Shown: one piece after another, positions 6,497 to 13,672 of the stretch
Layout: each line of letters starts with the position of its first letter
Position numbering within the stretch: the first letter of the stretch is position 1
DNA from: Parvularculaceae bacterium
Lineage (GTDB): Bacteria; Pseudomonadota; Alphaproteobacteria; Caulobacterales; Parvularculaceae
Direction of reading: 5' to 3'
NCBI GenBank assembly: GCA_013389125.1
Contig: JACADX010000208.1
Coordinates: forward strand, 1 to 13,674
DNA: 13,674 nucleotides
Translations under genes and position numbers: made by a program
Notes under the pieces: model-generated
Databases searched by the model: none
What the model was told of the DNA's origin: nothing
Seen by the model: only the letters and a program-made list of their open reading frames with translations

Positions 6497-7654
6497 CTAA
6501 TCCTCTTCCGTTTCTTCTTCGGCGTCTTCCGCTTCTTCGTCGGCGCTGTCGCGCGGACGCTCCGGCTTCAGCTTCACGACGCCGACGCGATCGCTGTATT
6601 GCGTCTCGCTTGAGCCTTTCGGACGCGCGCCGAATATGACGCCGCCCATGGTGGAGCCTTCTTTCACGTCGATTGACGCCGTTGCATCGCCGTTCTCATC
6701 GGCGCGAACCGTTTTCGACTTCTTCAGCGCGCCGGGCTCGGCGCCGGAATAAAAGGTCACATCCGCCCCAGGCTTGGCCTTCGCCGTCACCTTGACGCTG
6801 TCGCCTTCCTTCACAAACTCACGGTCGACGACGAGCCGCGCTTCCGGATACGCGCCAACCGGGCGCGCATAGGATTTCGAAGGCTTTAGCTGATAGGGCG
6901 CGTGCGCGGTTCCGATTGCGCTTCCCGCCTCCGACGCGCCGATCCCTTGTCCGGCGGCGTAACCTTCCCAAACGGGCGCCGGCGTCGGCGGCGCATAGCG
7001 CGGCTCGATCGAGGCGACCGGAGCGACCACGGGCTTCTTGATCGCCATGCCCGGCGTCGGGTCAGACCAGTAGACTTCGGGGTTGAGCGTCGTCAGCGAC
7101 GATTCCGAGATGTTCAGCTTTTGTGCGATCGTTTCGAGCGTATCGCCGTCCTCGACGATGTAGATATCCGCGAGCGCATCTTTCATCGCTAGGGTTCCGC
7201 TCGGCGACAGCGTTCCGCCTGGAATTTCGATGACGGCGCCCGGCGCCGAATAGCTCACATTCTTGATGTCCGGATTGTAGTCGACGAGCATTTCGAGCGG
7301 GATGTCGCACAGATTGGCGACGTCAATCAGCGACTCGCTGGCGGACGCCTCGACATAGCGCTCGCAGCGGCCGTCAAGCTTTTCAGCTTCTTCTTCCGTA
7401 TACCGCGCATGGGCGCGGCGGGCGCCTTCGATGCCGGCGTAGGATACGATTTCGTATGGGGTCCCGTTCTGCGACGTCTGTTCCGGCGCATAAAGGTGCG
7501 CGAAATGATCGGCGCGATCGGGCTGCGGCGCGCCAGTATAAAGCGCCGCGGCGTAAGGGTCGCCTGCGGCCTGCCGCTCCGGACTGTAGGCGCAGCCGGC
7601 GATCATCAGGGCGGCGATGGAGCCGCCGGCGACGACGAGGGTTTTAACTGACAT
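6497..7654 (-). CDS. LysM-domain lipoprotein with Ig-like domain and acidic tail
   Basis: I choose the start at 7654 because AGGGGAG lies six bases upstream and because it gives a proper lipoprotein signal: MSVKTLVVAGGSIAALMIAG, then Cys21. An in-frame ATG at 7690 would bury that signal behind 12 residues. The 385-residue product has a low-complexity linker, then a diverged LysM-like unit at ~100-147 (LIDVANLCDIPLEMLVDYNPDI). A good LysM follows at ~164-208 (YIVEDGDTLETIAQKLNI with LNPEVYW), which should bind peptidoglycan. A Pro/Ala-rich spacer precedes a probable Ig-like beta domain at ~272-362 (GDSVKVTAKAKPGADVTFYSG). The end is a strongly acidic Glu/Asp tail. It is likely anchored in a membrane and bound to the cell wall, as an envelope-structuring or scaffold protein; no catalytic domain is seen. 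Cys97 and Cys116 could form a disulfide. It is convergent with the glycosyltransferase gene and divergent from 7840. Confidence 0.85.
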   Translation of the reverse strand: MSVKTLVVAGGSIAALMIAGCAYSPERQAAGDPYAAALYTGAPQPDRADHFAHLYAPEQTSQNGTPYEIVSYAGIEGARRAHARYTEEEAEKLDGRCERYVEASASESLIDVANLCDIPLEMLVDYNPDIKNVSYSAPGAVIEIPGGTLSPSGTLAMKDALADIYIVEDGDTLETIAQKLNISESSLTTLNPEVYWSDPTPGMAIKKPVVAPVASIEPRYAPPTPAPVWEGYAAGQGIGASEAGSAIGTAHAPYQLKPSKSYARPVGAYPEARLVVDREFVKEGDSVKVTAKAKPGADVTFYSGAEPGALKKSKTVRADENGDATASIDVKEGSTMGGVIFGARPKGSSETQYSDRVGVVKLKPERPRDSADEEAEDAEEETEED

Positions 7655-7839
7655 CTGGCGCTCCCCTGAGACCGTTTCTGGGCGTTGCATGGCTCATATT
7701 AACCATTTTCCAGCGCGGGCGCATCCCGCCCTTGGGTCGTTTCGTCATCCATAAATATTACCAACATGTAATGTTTTGCCGCCGTTCTGGCGGCGCCGAC
7801 GCATGGAAAAAGAGACGCGAGGCGGAACGCGAGCCCTCC
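7655..7839. promoter_or_regulatory. Divergent intergenic region with AT-richer core
   Basis: This 185-bp spacer separates two genes read outward. The minus-strand gene's Shine-Dalgarno AGGGGAG is at 7661-7667. Bases ~7746-7776 (around AAATATTACC and AACATGTAATGTT) are clearly AT-richer than the neighbourhood. They include the palindrome ACATGT, so promoters for both directions probably sit here. I cannot assign reliable -35/-10 pairs. Confidence 0.4.
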
Positions 7840-8400
7840 ATGCGCGCGCTTTTCATCCTTCTGGCGCTTTCTTGTCCGGCGGCGGCTGAAACCGGCGAGC
7901 CGGGCCCGCGTTTCGACCTGCGAGAGGAACGCGCGGGCGGCGTGACGACGATCGCCGTCTTGAACCGCGCCACCGGCGCTTTCGCTGTCGCCTCGGGTCA
8001 GGCGGATCTCGACCTGCTTGCCGGCGACGCGGCGATGGAAGCACTCAGGACCATTCTTGGCGGCGACGCCCTTGATCGAGCGCCGTCTGACCGGAGCCGC
8101 GGGATCGTCGTTCACAAAATGGATTACGATGAGGACAAGAGCGACCCCCTCTCCGAAAACGAGGTGCGCCTCGTCAGGCGCCATGCTCGCGATGACCTGG
8201 ATGAGGGCGAGCTTCCCGGCGGCGGCGGCTTTGCGCCGGACGGCGGTCATTTGCTCGCCGAAGACGGCGAAAGCGCGCGCAGGGACATACGGATTCTCGG
8301 GACCGACCGGCGCGAGGCCCTGAAGTTCATCGACGCGGCCGAAGGTCTCGACGCTGACGAAAAGGCCGCCATGAAGGCCGCAATCGGCGTCGCCGAATAG
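7840..8400 (+). CDS. Small exported protein of unknown function
   Basis: The frame is open from 7732, but the ATG at 7840 gives a short signal peptide (MRALFILLALSCPAAAE, cleavage after AAA), so I use it. The longer version would add 36 residues with no export signal. The mature part (~170 residues) is highly charged, rich in Asp/Glu and Arg. It includes KMDYDEDKSDP, a Gly-rich turn (LPGGGGFAPDGG) and a C-terminal helix-rich stretch (LKFIDAAEGLDADEKAAMKAA). No cysteine remains after the signal and no catalytic motif is seen. The ribosome site is weak. It precedes the MarC-family gene by 50 bases on the same strand, so they may be co-transcribed. I do not recognise the family. Confidence 0.65.
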   Translation: MRALFILLALSCPAAAETGEPGPRFDLREERAGGVTTIAVLNRATGAFAVASGQADLDLLAGDAAMEALRTILGGDALDRAPSDRSRGIVVHKMDYDEDKSDPLSENEVRLVRRHARDDLDEGELPGGGGFAPDGGHLLAEDGESARRDIRILGTDRREALKFIDAAEGLDADEKAAMKAAIGVAE

Positions 8401-8450
8401 GAACGCCGCGCCTTGCGCGCGCTTCCCGACTTGGCGCAGGAAAGACGCTG

Positions 8451-9089
8451 ATGGAGCCGGTTCTTCAGACTTTCCTGACGGCGTTCGTGACGCTCTTTAT
8501 CGTCATCGACCCGATCCTCGTCACGCCGATCTTCGCTTCGCTGACGAAGGACGAGACGCCGCGCGCGCGTCTTCGCATCGCGTTCATGGCGGCGGTCTAT
8601 TCGATCGTCATCCTTTCAATCTTCGGGTTCGCCGGAAACGCGGTGCTGCATCACATGGGCGTCACCTTGCCGGCGTTTCGCGCCGCCATGGGCATAATCC
8701 TCTTCATCATGGGCTTTCGCATGTTCTTCGACCCGGACAGCGAAACGCAGGCGAAGACGCCGGGCCCTAAAGCCTCGGCGCGCGAGAACATCGCCTTCTT
8801 TCCGCTCGCCATCCCGATGCTTGCAGGACCCGGCGCAATTGCGACGATCATGCTTCTGATGGGGCCCGGCGCCAGCGTCATCGAGAAGTCTTCGGCGCTT
8901 ACCGCTTCCGTCATCGTTCTCGCCGTCGGCGTCTTGATGATGGCGTTCGCAAGCCGGATCGGCGACGCGCTCGGACGCACCGGCATGAACGCGATCACGC
9001 GCATTCTCGGCATGCTGCTGATGGCGTTGTCGACGCAATACGTGTTCGACGGCGTTCGGGTCGGCGTCCTTGAACGGGTTGCCGCCTGA
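8451..9089 (+). CDS. MarC-family integral membrane protein
   Basis: A 212-residue protein with about six membrane helices (approximately 6-30, 42-64, 72-92, 114-140, 149-168, 182-204), the usual size and topology of the MarC / UPF0056 family. Recognisable family features are IDPILVTPIFASLT in the first helix (Asp20-Pro21), a central GIILFIMGFRMF, and FFPLAIPMLAGPGAIATIM at ~116-134. The two IDP/PLAIPMLAGPG re-entrant-like segments suggest the internal duplication known in this family. Its transport role is not established. It was once linked to antibiotic resistance in the mar region, but that role was later withdrawn. The start is secured by AGGAAAG (8438-8444) six bases upstream. It is convergent with ugd, with 54 bases between the stops. 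Confidence 0.92.
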   Translation: MEPVLQTFLTAFVTLFIVIDPILVTPIFASLTKDETPRARLRIAFMAAVYSIVILSIFGFAGNAVLHHMGVTLPAFRAAMGIILFIMGFRMFFDPDSETQAKTPGPKASARENIAFFPLAIPMLAGPGAIATIMLLMGPGASVIEKSSALTASVIVLAVGVLMMAFASRIGDALGRTGMNAITRILGMLLMALSTQYVFDGVRVGVLERVAA

Positions 9090-9143
9090 TTGGCGAGATC
9101 AGGGGTCCGCTTCCCCGCCGCCGTCGCCGACAGCAATGCGCGC

Positions 9144-10481
9144 TCAGCGCGGATTTCTTCTCGGATCGCCGGCCTCGGGTCCGCGGCCGATCGAGTGATA
9201 CTGAAAGCCGAGTTCGGTCATCTGGGCCGGACGATAAACGTTGCGGAGATCGACGAAGATCGGCGCCTTGAGGAGGTCCTTCGCGCGACGCAGATCAAGC
9301 GCTCTGAACTCGTCCCATTCGGTCAGCAGCGCCACCGCGTCGGCGCCGTCCATCGCGTGATAAGGGCCGTCGCAATAGAAAACGTCCTTGAGGTGCTTCT
9401 TCGCCTCCTCCATGCCGGCCGGGTCGAAGGCGCGAATCTTCGCACCCGCCGCCTGCAAAGCAGGGATGATGTCGATCGAAGGGCTGTCGCGCATGTCGTC
9501 GGTGTTCGGCTTGAAGGTGAGGCCGAGAATGGCGATCGACTTGCCCTTGACCGACCCGCCGCAGGCCGCGATGACGCGCTCGGCCATCTGGCGCTTGCGC
9601 CGCGCATTGATCTCGACGACGGCCTCGACGATCTTCGTCGGCGCGCCGGCGGCCTGCGCCGTCCTTACGAGCGCCAACGTATCCTTCGGGAAGCACGAGC
9701 CGCCGTAGCCGGGGCCCGCATGCAGGAACTTCGAGCCGATCCGTCCGTCAAGGCCGATGCCGCGCGCGACCTCCTGAACGTTCGCCCCGACCCGTTCGCA
9801 AAGATCCGCCATCTCGTTGATGAAGGTGATCTTCGTCGCGAGGAACGCGTTCGCTGCGTATTTGATGAGCTCTGACGTCGCGCGGTTGGTGAAAACGATC
9901 GGCGTTTCATTGATGAAGAGCGGGCGATAAAGCTCGCGCATCACCTCGCGGGCGCGCTCGTCCTCGGCGCCGACGACAATCCGGTCGGGGCGCTTGAAGT
10001 CCTCGATCGCCGCGCCTTCGCGCAGGAACTCCGGGTTCGACACGACGGAAAAATCCGCATCCGGACGAACGCGGCGGATGATAGTCTCGACCTCCGCGCC
10101 GGTTCCGACCGGCACCGTCGACTTCGTCACGACGACGGTGAAGCCGTTCATGGCGGCGGCGATCTCCTCCGCGGCCGCGTAGACATAGGTGAGATCCGCA
10201 AACCCGTCGCCGCGCCGCGAGGGCGTGCCGACGGCGATGAAGACCGCTTCGGCGTCCGGCGTCGCCGCCTTGAGGTCGGTGGTGAAGGCGAGCCGGCCCG
10301 CCGCGACGTTCTCCGCGACAAGCGCGTCAAGACCGGGCTCGAAAATCGGGATCTCGCCGTGCTCGAGGCGCTTGATCTTGCCGGCGTCCTTGTCGACGCA
10401 AATGACGTTGTGGCCGAAATGCGCAAAACAGGCGCCCGACACGAGACCGACATAACCGGTTCCGACGATGGCGACGCGCAT
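9144..10481 (-). CDS. ugd: UDP-glucose 6-dehydrogenase
   Basis: This 445-residue enzyme oxidises UDP-glucose to UDP-glucuronate with two NAD+ in the cytoplasm, providing a precursor for acidic exopolysaccharide or LPS sugars. Visible features in order are the Rossmann motif GTGYVG (7-12), IPIFEPGLD (~44-52), STVPVGTG (121-128) and SNPEFLREG (148-156). Then come the Lys207 region LIKYAANAFLA, the catalytic Cys263 in GPGYGGSCFPKD, and the C-terminal UDP-binding part with LGLTFKPNTDDMRDSPS (~319-335). Length and motifs are normal for the family. AGAGGGGAA (10486-10494) sits four bases before the ATG, so the start is firm. It lies 82 bases downstream of the sugar-phosphate transferase gene on the same strand, consistent with a shared exopolysaccharide transcript. 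Confidence 0.96.
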   Translation of the reverse strand: MRVAIVGTGYVGLVSGACFAHFGHNVICVDKDAGKIKRLEHGEIPIFEPGLDALVAENVAAGRLAFTTDLKAATPDAEAVFIAVGTPSRRGDGFADLTYVYAAAEEIAAAMNGFTVVVTKSTVPVGTGAEVETIIRRVRPDADFSVVSNPEFLREGAAIEDFKRPDRIVVGAEDERAREVMRELYRPLFINETPIVFTNRATSELIKYAANAFLATKITFINEMADLCERVGANVQEVARGIGLDGRIGSKFLHAGPGYGGSCFPKDTLALVRTAQAAGAPTKIVEAVVEINARRKRQMAERVIAACGGSVKGKSIAILGLTFKPNTDDMRDSPSIDIIPALQAAGAKIRAFDPAGMEEAKKHLKDVFYCDGPYHAMDGADAVALLTEWDEFRALDLRRAKDLLKAPIFVDLRNVYRPAQMTELGFQYHSIGRGPEAGDPRRNPR

Positions 10482-10563
10482 GAACTTCCCCTCTGGTTAA
10501 CGACGGCCGCTCGAAACGGCGCGATCGCGATGCAATGCCCGCGCCGCGGGGCGCCCTTTACCC

Positions 10564-12018
10564 TCAATAGGCGTTCTTTGGGAAGAGCACGGCGGCGAAG
10601 GTCAAGACCATGATCTTGAAATCGAACCACAAGGACCAGTTGTCGATATATTCAAGATCGAACTTCACCCGGTCGGCCATTTTTTCCGTTTCGGACGTTT
10701 CGCCGCGGAAGCCGTTCACCTGCGCCCAGCCGGTCATTCCGGGCTTCACCTTGTGGCGGCCCGAATAGTTCTCGATCATCTGCGCGTACTGATGATTGTG
10801 CGCGAGCGCGTGCGGACGCGGACCGACGAGCGACATGTCGCCTTTTAGGACGTTGAAGATCTGCGGCAATTCGTCGAGGCTGTAACGCCTCAAAAAGGCG
10901 CCGAGACGCGTGACGCGGGGGTCTTCGCGCTTCGCCTGCTCGATCGTCGCGCCGTCCTCCTGGACCGTCATGGTGCGGAATTTGTAGATGCGGAACACCT
11001 TGTGGTTGAATCCGTGGCGTTGCTGCGTGAAGAGGATCGGCCCCTTGCCCTCGAGCCTGATCGCGATCGCGATCGCGAGAAGCAGCGGCGACAGCGCGAG
11101 GAACGCCGGAACGCCGACGGCGTAATCCTCGATCGTCTTCAAGACGCCGCCCCACCCCTCAAGCGGGCGCCGATAGAGCGTCAGCAATGGAGCGCCGCCG
11201 ATCCTGATCACTTCGCCGCCGGTGTGATCGAGCCAGTGCGCGTTCGGACAGATCGCAAGGCCGACCGGAAGCGTCGAAAGGCGATTGACGAGCGAGGCCA
11301 TCGCCTCCTTCGAAAGCTTCGGCATGGCGATGACGACGTCGTCGATTTCACCGGCGCGCGCGGCGCGTTCGAGCGCTCTGAGGTCGCCGACCGCCGGGTA
11401 GCCGAACCCGCTCGAAGCGTCTTCAGGTCCAGCCGAGAAAACGCCGACGATCGAGATCGCGCGCTCGGGCTTTGCGGCGTGCTCGGCGAAGCGGCTGCCG
11501 ATCTCATTGGCGCCGACAATGGCGATCCGGCGAGAGAACACGCCGCCTTCGCGCACCGCGCGGCGCAGCACCGCAGCCGCGACGACGCGCGCCAGCACCA
11601 AGGAGACGGCGACGACGGCCGTCCACGCAAACAGCCAGAACCGCGAAAAATGCTCGGAGACTTTCAGCGCGAAGCCGAAAGCGATGAGGCCGAGAACGAT
11701 CAGCGCCCAGCGCGCGATGACGGCGCGCATCGCCCGGCTCGACGAAAGCAGCGCGTCGAACTCGTAAAAGCCGTCGCGCCGCAAGAGCGCGGTAAGGCCG
11801 GTCGCGCCGACGATGCCGGCCGCGCCGAAACGCTGAACGTCGGTCGGAATGACGAGAACGTAATGGTGATAAACATAGGCGACGAGGACCGATGCGGCCG
11901 TCACCATCACGAAATCGGAGAATTGGACGAGATCGCCGTATACCGCCCTTGAAAAGGGGGAGCGGCGGCTGATTTCCGTCGCCGTCAACTCATCGACGTA
12001 GCCCGGAGCTTCACTCAC
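10564..12018 (-). CDS. Polyprenyl-phosphate sugar-1-phosphate transferase (exopolysaccharide-initiating PHPT)
   Basis: The protein starts exopolysaccharide assembly by moving a hexose-1-phosphate from a UDP-sugar to undecaprenyl phosphate in the inner membrane. Using GTG at 12018 it is 484 residues, the usual size for WcaJ/PssY-type enzymes. About four N-terminal helices lie within 30-152. A Rossmann-like CoA-binding domain (~160-270, RRIAIVGANEIGSRFAEH) follows, then a membrane-inserted helix (~297-320). The bacterial sugar-transferase catalytic domain ends the protein: KFRTM (346-350), RRYSLDELPQ (377-386), GDMSLVGPRP (393-402) and KPGMTGWAQVNG (~425-436). The frame stays open far upstream, antisense to cysQ, but homology-like sequence stops near 12018. 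A TTG at 11988 is an alternative start. The ribosome site is weak. Glucose is the common substrate in this group, which would fit ugd next door, but the sugar is not provable here. Confidence 0.92.
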   Translation of the reverse strand: MSEAPGYVDELTATEISRRSPFSRAVYGDLVQFSDFVMVTAASVLVAYVYHHYVLVIPTDVQRFGAAGIVGATGLTALLRRDGFYEFDALLSSSRAMRAVIARWALIVLGLIAFGFALKVSEHFSRFWLFAWTAVVAVSLVLARVVAAAVLRRAVREGGVFSRRIAIVGANEIGSRFAEHAAKPERAISIVGVFSAGPEDASSGFGYPAVGDLRALERAARAGEIDDVVIAMPKLSKEAMASLVNRLSTLPVGLAICPNAHWLDHTGGEVIRIGGAPLLTLYRRPLEGWGGVLKTIEDYAVGVPAFLALSPLLLAIAIAIRLEGKGPILFTQQRHGFNHKVFRIYKFRTMTVQEDGATIEQAKREDPRVTRLGAFLRRYSLDELPQIFNVLKGDMSLVGPRPHALAHNHQYAQMIENYSGRHKVKPGMTGWAQVNGFRGETSETEKMADRVKFDLEYIDNWSLWFDFKIMVLTFAAVLFPKNAY

Positions 12019-12252
12019 CCCATAACCGGCGCCGGAACGCCGCTCCTCTACAACCGGCACTTGAGCCCGCGAGGACCTATCACGGGCCGGGCAAACAATC
12101 AGTAACTCTAACGGCTTGCGGGCTAATATTTTCGCAATGCAGCACGATAGGCAAGGCCCATCCGGTCGTCTATGGCCTCGGGCTTGCTGCAAGCCTTGTG
12201 CGAGCGGCGATGCTCCAAGGGCCGGGCGGATTGTCCGGCGCGCAGGTGTGCC
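12019..12252. promoter_or_regulatory. Divergent intergenic region with AT-rich core and small hairpin
   Basis: This 234-bp spacer separates the sugar transferase (minus) from the small gene at 12253 (plus). Bases ~12097-12137 are AT-richer and contain GCTAATATTTT flanked by the inverted pair TTGCG (12116-12120) and CGCAA (12133-12137), a possible operator or promoter core. A perfect 6-bp hairpin, GGCTTG-CTG-CAAGCC, lies at 12181-12195 in what would be the leader of the plus-strand transcript. No confident promoter boxes can be assigned. Open frames crossing this stretch on both strands look like GC-rich run-through. Confidence 0.4.
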
Positions 12253-12474
12253 ATGGCGAAACAATATGCCGCGTTTCATGTTTCGTGGCGCGACTCGAAA
12301 AAGCGGCCGATCCTTTTTGAAGGCGATGAGGCGCTTGGCCGCGCCGCCGCCGACGCGCTTGAATTGAAGCTCAATGAGCTCGCCGAAGAAGGCTGGATCA
12401 TCGACAAGGTGATACCAGCGTCTGGCTTGACCCCGCGCCAGAGCGCCGCCTTTACCATCATCGCATTCAAGTAA
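12253..12474 (+). CDS. Small hypothetical protein, possibly DUF4177-like
   Basis: A 73-residue protein preceded by a weak AGGTG (12244-12248). It has an N-terminal strand (YAAFHVSW), then a helix ending ELKLNELAEEGWIIDKVIPAS, then a final strand (AAFTIIAFK). The pattern LNELAEEGW plus hydrophobic strand resembles small DUF4177-type proteins, which share the wording LNELGxEGWELV, but the similarity is short and is my inference. It is cytoplasmic, with no signal or membrane helix. The frame is open 27 codons further upstream (ATG at 12172), but that extension is Cys/Arg-rich and looks non-coding. It ends nine bases before cysQ, so the two are very likely co-transcribed and perhaps translationally coupled. 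Function unknown. Confidence 0.7.
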   Translation: MAKQYAAFHVSWRDSKKRPILFEGDEALGRAAADALELKLNELAEEGWIIDKVIPASGLTPRQSAAFTIIAFK

Positions 12475-12483
12475 TCGCCGCTC

Positions 12484-13284
12484 ATGATCCTCGATTTGTC
12501 TCGTCCGGATGACGCCCGCCTCCTCGACGGCATGGTCGCGCTCGCGCTTGAAGCGGGGCGCCTTGCGATGACGATCTATGACAGCGACTTCGCGGTCGAA
12601 GCGAAAGGCGACGCCTCGCCGGTCACCGAAGCCGATCGTCTCGGCGAAGAGGTCATTGTCGCGGGTCTCCATCGCCTCGCCCCGGAAATTCCCGTGCTCG
12701 CCGAAGAAGCGGCGAGCGGCGGCCGGATTCCGGCGCTCGGGGATGCGTTCTTTCTCGTCGACCCGCTCGACGGTACGAAGGAATTCGTGACGAGGACGGG
12801 AGAATTCACGGTCAATATCGCGCTCGTGCGCAATGGCGCCCCGGCGCTCGGCGTCGTCTACGCGCCGGCGATTGGAAAGCTTTATCGGGGCGGCGCCGGA
12901 TTGGGCGCTGCGCTCGCGATCGTCAAAGACGGCGTCGCCGGCGCGCCGGCTTCGATCCGCGCGAGGCGGGCGCCCGAACGCGGGCTCATCGCCGTCGCGA
13001 GCCGCAGTCACCGCGGACCCGAGACCGACGCCTATCTTGAAACGCTCGATGTCGCGGATTTCGCCGCGGCGGGCTCGTCCTTGAAATTCTGCCTTATCGC
13101 CGAAGGCCTCGCCGACGTTTATCCGCGCCTTGGCCGAACCATGGAGTGGGATACCGGCGCCGGCCAGGCGGTCCTGGAGGCGGCCGGCGGCCGCGTCGTC
13201 GTTTTTGGGAGCGATGCGCCGCTTTCTTACGGCAAGCGCGATCGCGGTTTCGACAATCCGCATTTCATCGCCTGGGGAGCGTGA
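12484..13284 (+). CDS. cysQ: 3'(2'),5'-bisphosphate nucleotidase CysQ
   Basis: A 266-residue member of the inositol-monophosphatase-like, Mg2+-dependent, Li+-sensitive phosphatase family. Family marks are the N-terminal KGDASPVTEAD (41-51), the metal-binding Glu in VLAEE (~71-75), and the hallmark DPLDGTKEF (93-101). Also present are GVVYAPAIGKLY (~123-134), SRSHR (~173-177) and the C-terminal EWDTGAGQAVLEAAGG (221-236). DPLDGTKEF with LKFC (200-203) points to CysQ, which recycles 3'-phosphoadenosine 5'-phosphate from sulfate assimilation to AMP, more than to an inositol phosphatase. It is cytoplasmic or membrane-associated. The start at 12484 gives a normal length although the ribosome site is poor, which fits coupling to the small gene nine bases upstream. 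Confidence 0.92.
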   Translation: MILDLSRPDDARLLDGMVALALEAGRLAMTIYDSDFAVEAKGDASPVTEADRLGEEVIVAGLHRLAPEIPVLAEEAASGGRIPALGDAFFLVDPLDGTKEFVTRTGEFTVNIALVRNGAPALGVVYAPAIGKLYRGGAGLGAALAIVKDGVAGAPASIRARRAPERGLIAVASRSHRGPETDAYLETLDVADFAAAGSSLKFCLIAEGLADVYPRLGRTMEWDTGAGQAVLEAAGGRVVVFGSDAPLSYGKRDRGFDNPHFIAWGA

Positions 13285-13364
13285 CGGGTTGAGGGTCCGG
13301 AGTTCAGCCTTCGGGCGTGCGGCGGCGGGGCGCCCTTCCGCGCCGCCGCGCGCGGGATATTTCG

Positions 13365-13418
13365 GCCTTTCATGCGGGTCGCAGGCGCAATGGCGCCGTT
13401 CGTCCGCGGCTGAAAGGC
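13365..13418. other. Nested inverted repeat, possible structured RNA or terminator
   Basis: GCCTTTCA (13365-13372) pairs with TGAAAGGC (13411-13418). Inside, GCGG (13374-13377) can pair with CCGC (13404-13407). At the centre GGCGC (13384-13388) pairs with GCGCC (13393-13397) around an AATG loop. The three stems are collinear and could make one bulged hairpin of about 54 nt. No T-run follows, so it is not a textbook terminator. In sequence this GC-rich, chance pairing is possible. Confidence 0.35.
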
Positions 13419-13520
13419 GCCTATCCGGCGCCCGCCGATCGTCGCCGGCGATATGCGGCGACGCTTGCGCGGCGCCGCGCGCAGGCCGCAGCAGCCGGCC
13501 GGCCTCATATCAATCGCCGG

Positions 13521-13590
13521 TCCCAAATCTGAATTCCCAAATTCCAAATCCCAAATCCCAGATCCCAAATCCCAGATCCCTCATCCCTCG
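13521..13590. repeat. Ten contiguous heptamers of TCCCAAA type
   Basis: From 13521 the sequence divides exactly into ten 7-base units: TCCCAAA, TCTGAAT, TCCCAAA, TTCCAAA, TCCCAAA, TCCCAGA, TCCCAAA, TCCCAGA, TCCCTCA, TCCCTCG. The first three bases are almost invariant TCC(C), and variation falls mainly in the last three. The tract is far more AT-rich than its surroundings and is not in a gene. It resembles the short tandem heptamer repeats known from cyanobacterial and some other bacterial genomes. Confidence 0.9.
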
Positions 13591-13651
13591 TCGCTTCGCC
13601 GACGCCGCACCTTGCCTCGACCGGCGACGATCCTAAGGCCCTTCGGAGGGA

Positions 13652-13672
13652 GGGGGATAAAGCGGGGGATAA
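13652..13672. repeat. Direct repeat GGGGGATAA
   Basis: GGGGGATAA occurs at 13652-13660 and again at 13664-13672, twelve bases apart, at the window edge. It may be chance, a regulatory direct repeat, or part of a leader for a gene starting beyond the window. Confidence 0.45.

Noticed and set aside
9138..9150. Small GC hairpin over the ugd stop codon as a terminator
   Set aside because: Only five base pairs with a three-base loop and no T-run.
9090..9875. Plus-strand frame of 261 residues opposite ugd
   Set aside because: Antisense shadow of the conserved ugd coding sequence.
10482..10563. Terminator between the sugar transferase and ugd
   Set aside because: Only a short GCGCC/GGCGC pairing without a T-run, so the genes may be co-transcribed.
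11002..11952. Plus-strand frame of 316 residues opposite the sugar transferase
   Set aside because: Charged, repetitive Arg/Asp composition typical of an antisense frame, with no domain recognisable.
12019..13263. Minus-strand open frame continuing 415 codons upstream of the sugar transferase, antisense to cysQ
   Set aside because: It is opposite a clearly conserved gene. Its composition is that of the complement of GC-rich codons, and recognisable transferase sequence starts only near 12018.
13317..13532. Arg-rich frame of 71 residues after cysQ
   Set aside because: Almost only Arg, Ala, Pro and Gly, overlapping other open frames, with no ribosome site and running into the heptamer repeat.
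13227..13568. Minus-strand frame of 113 residues starting inside the heptamer repeat
   Set aside because: Its start lies in the repeat and its end overlaps cysQ; composition is non-coding.
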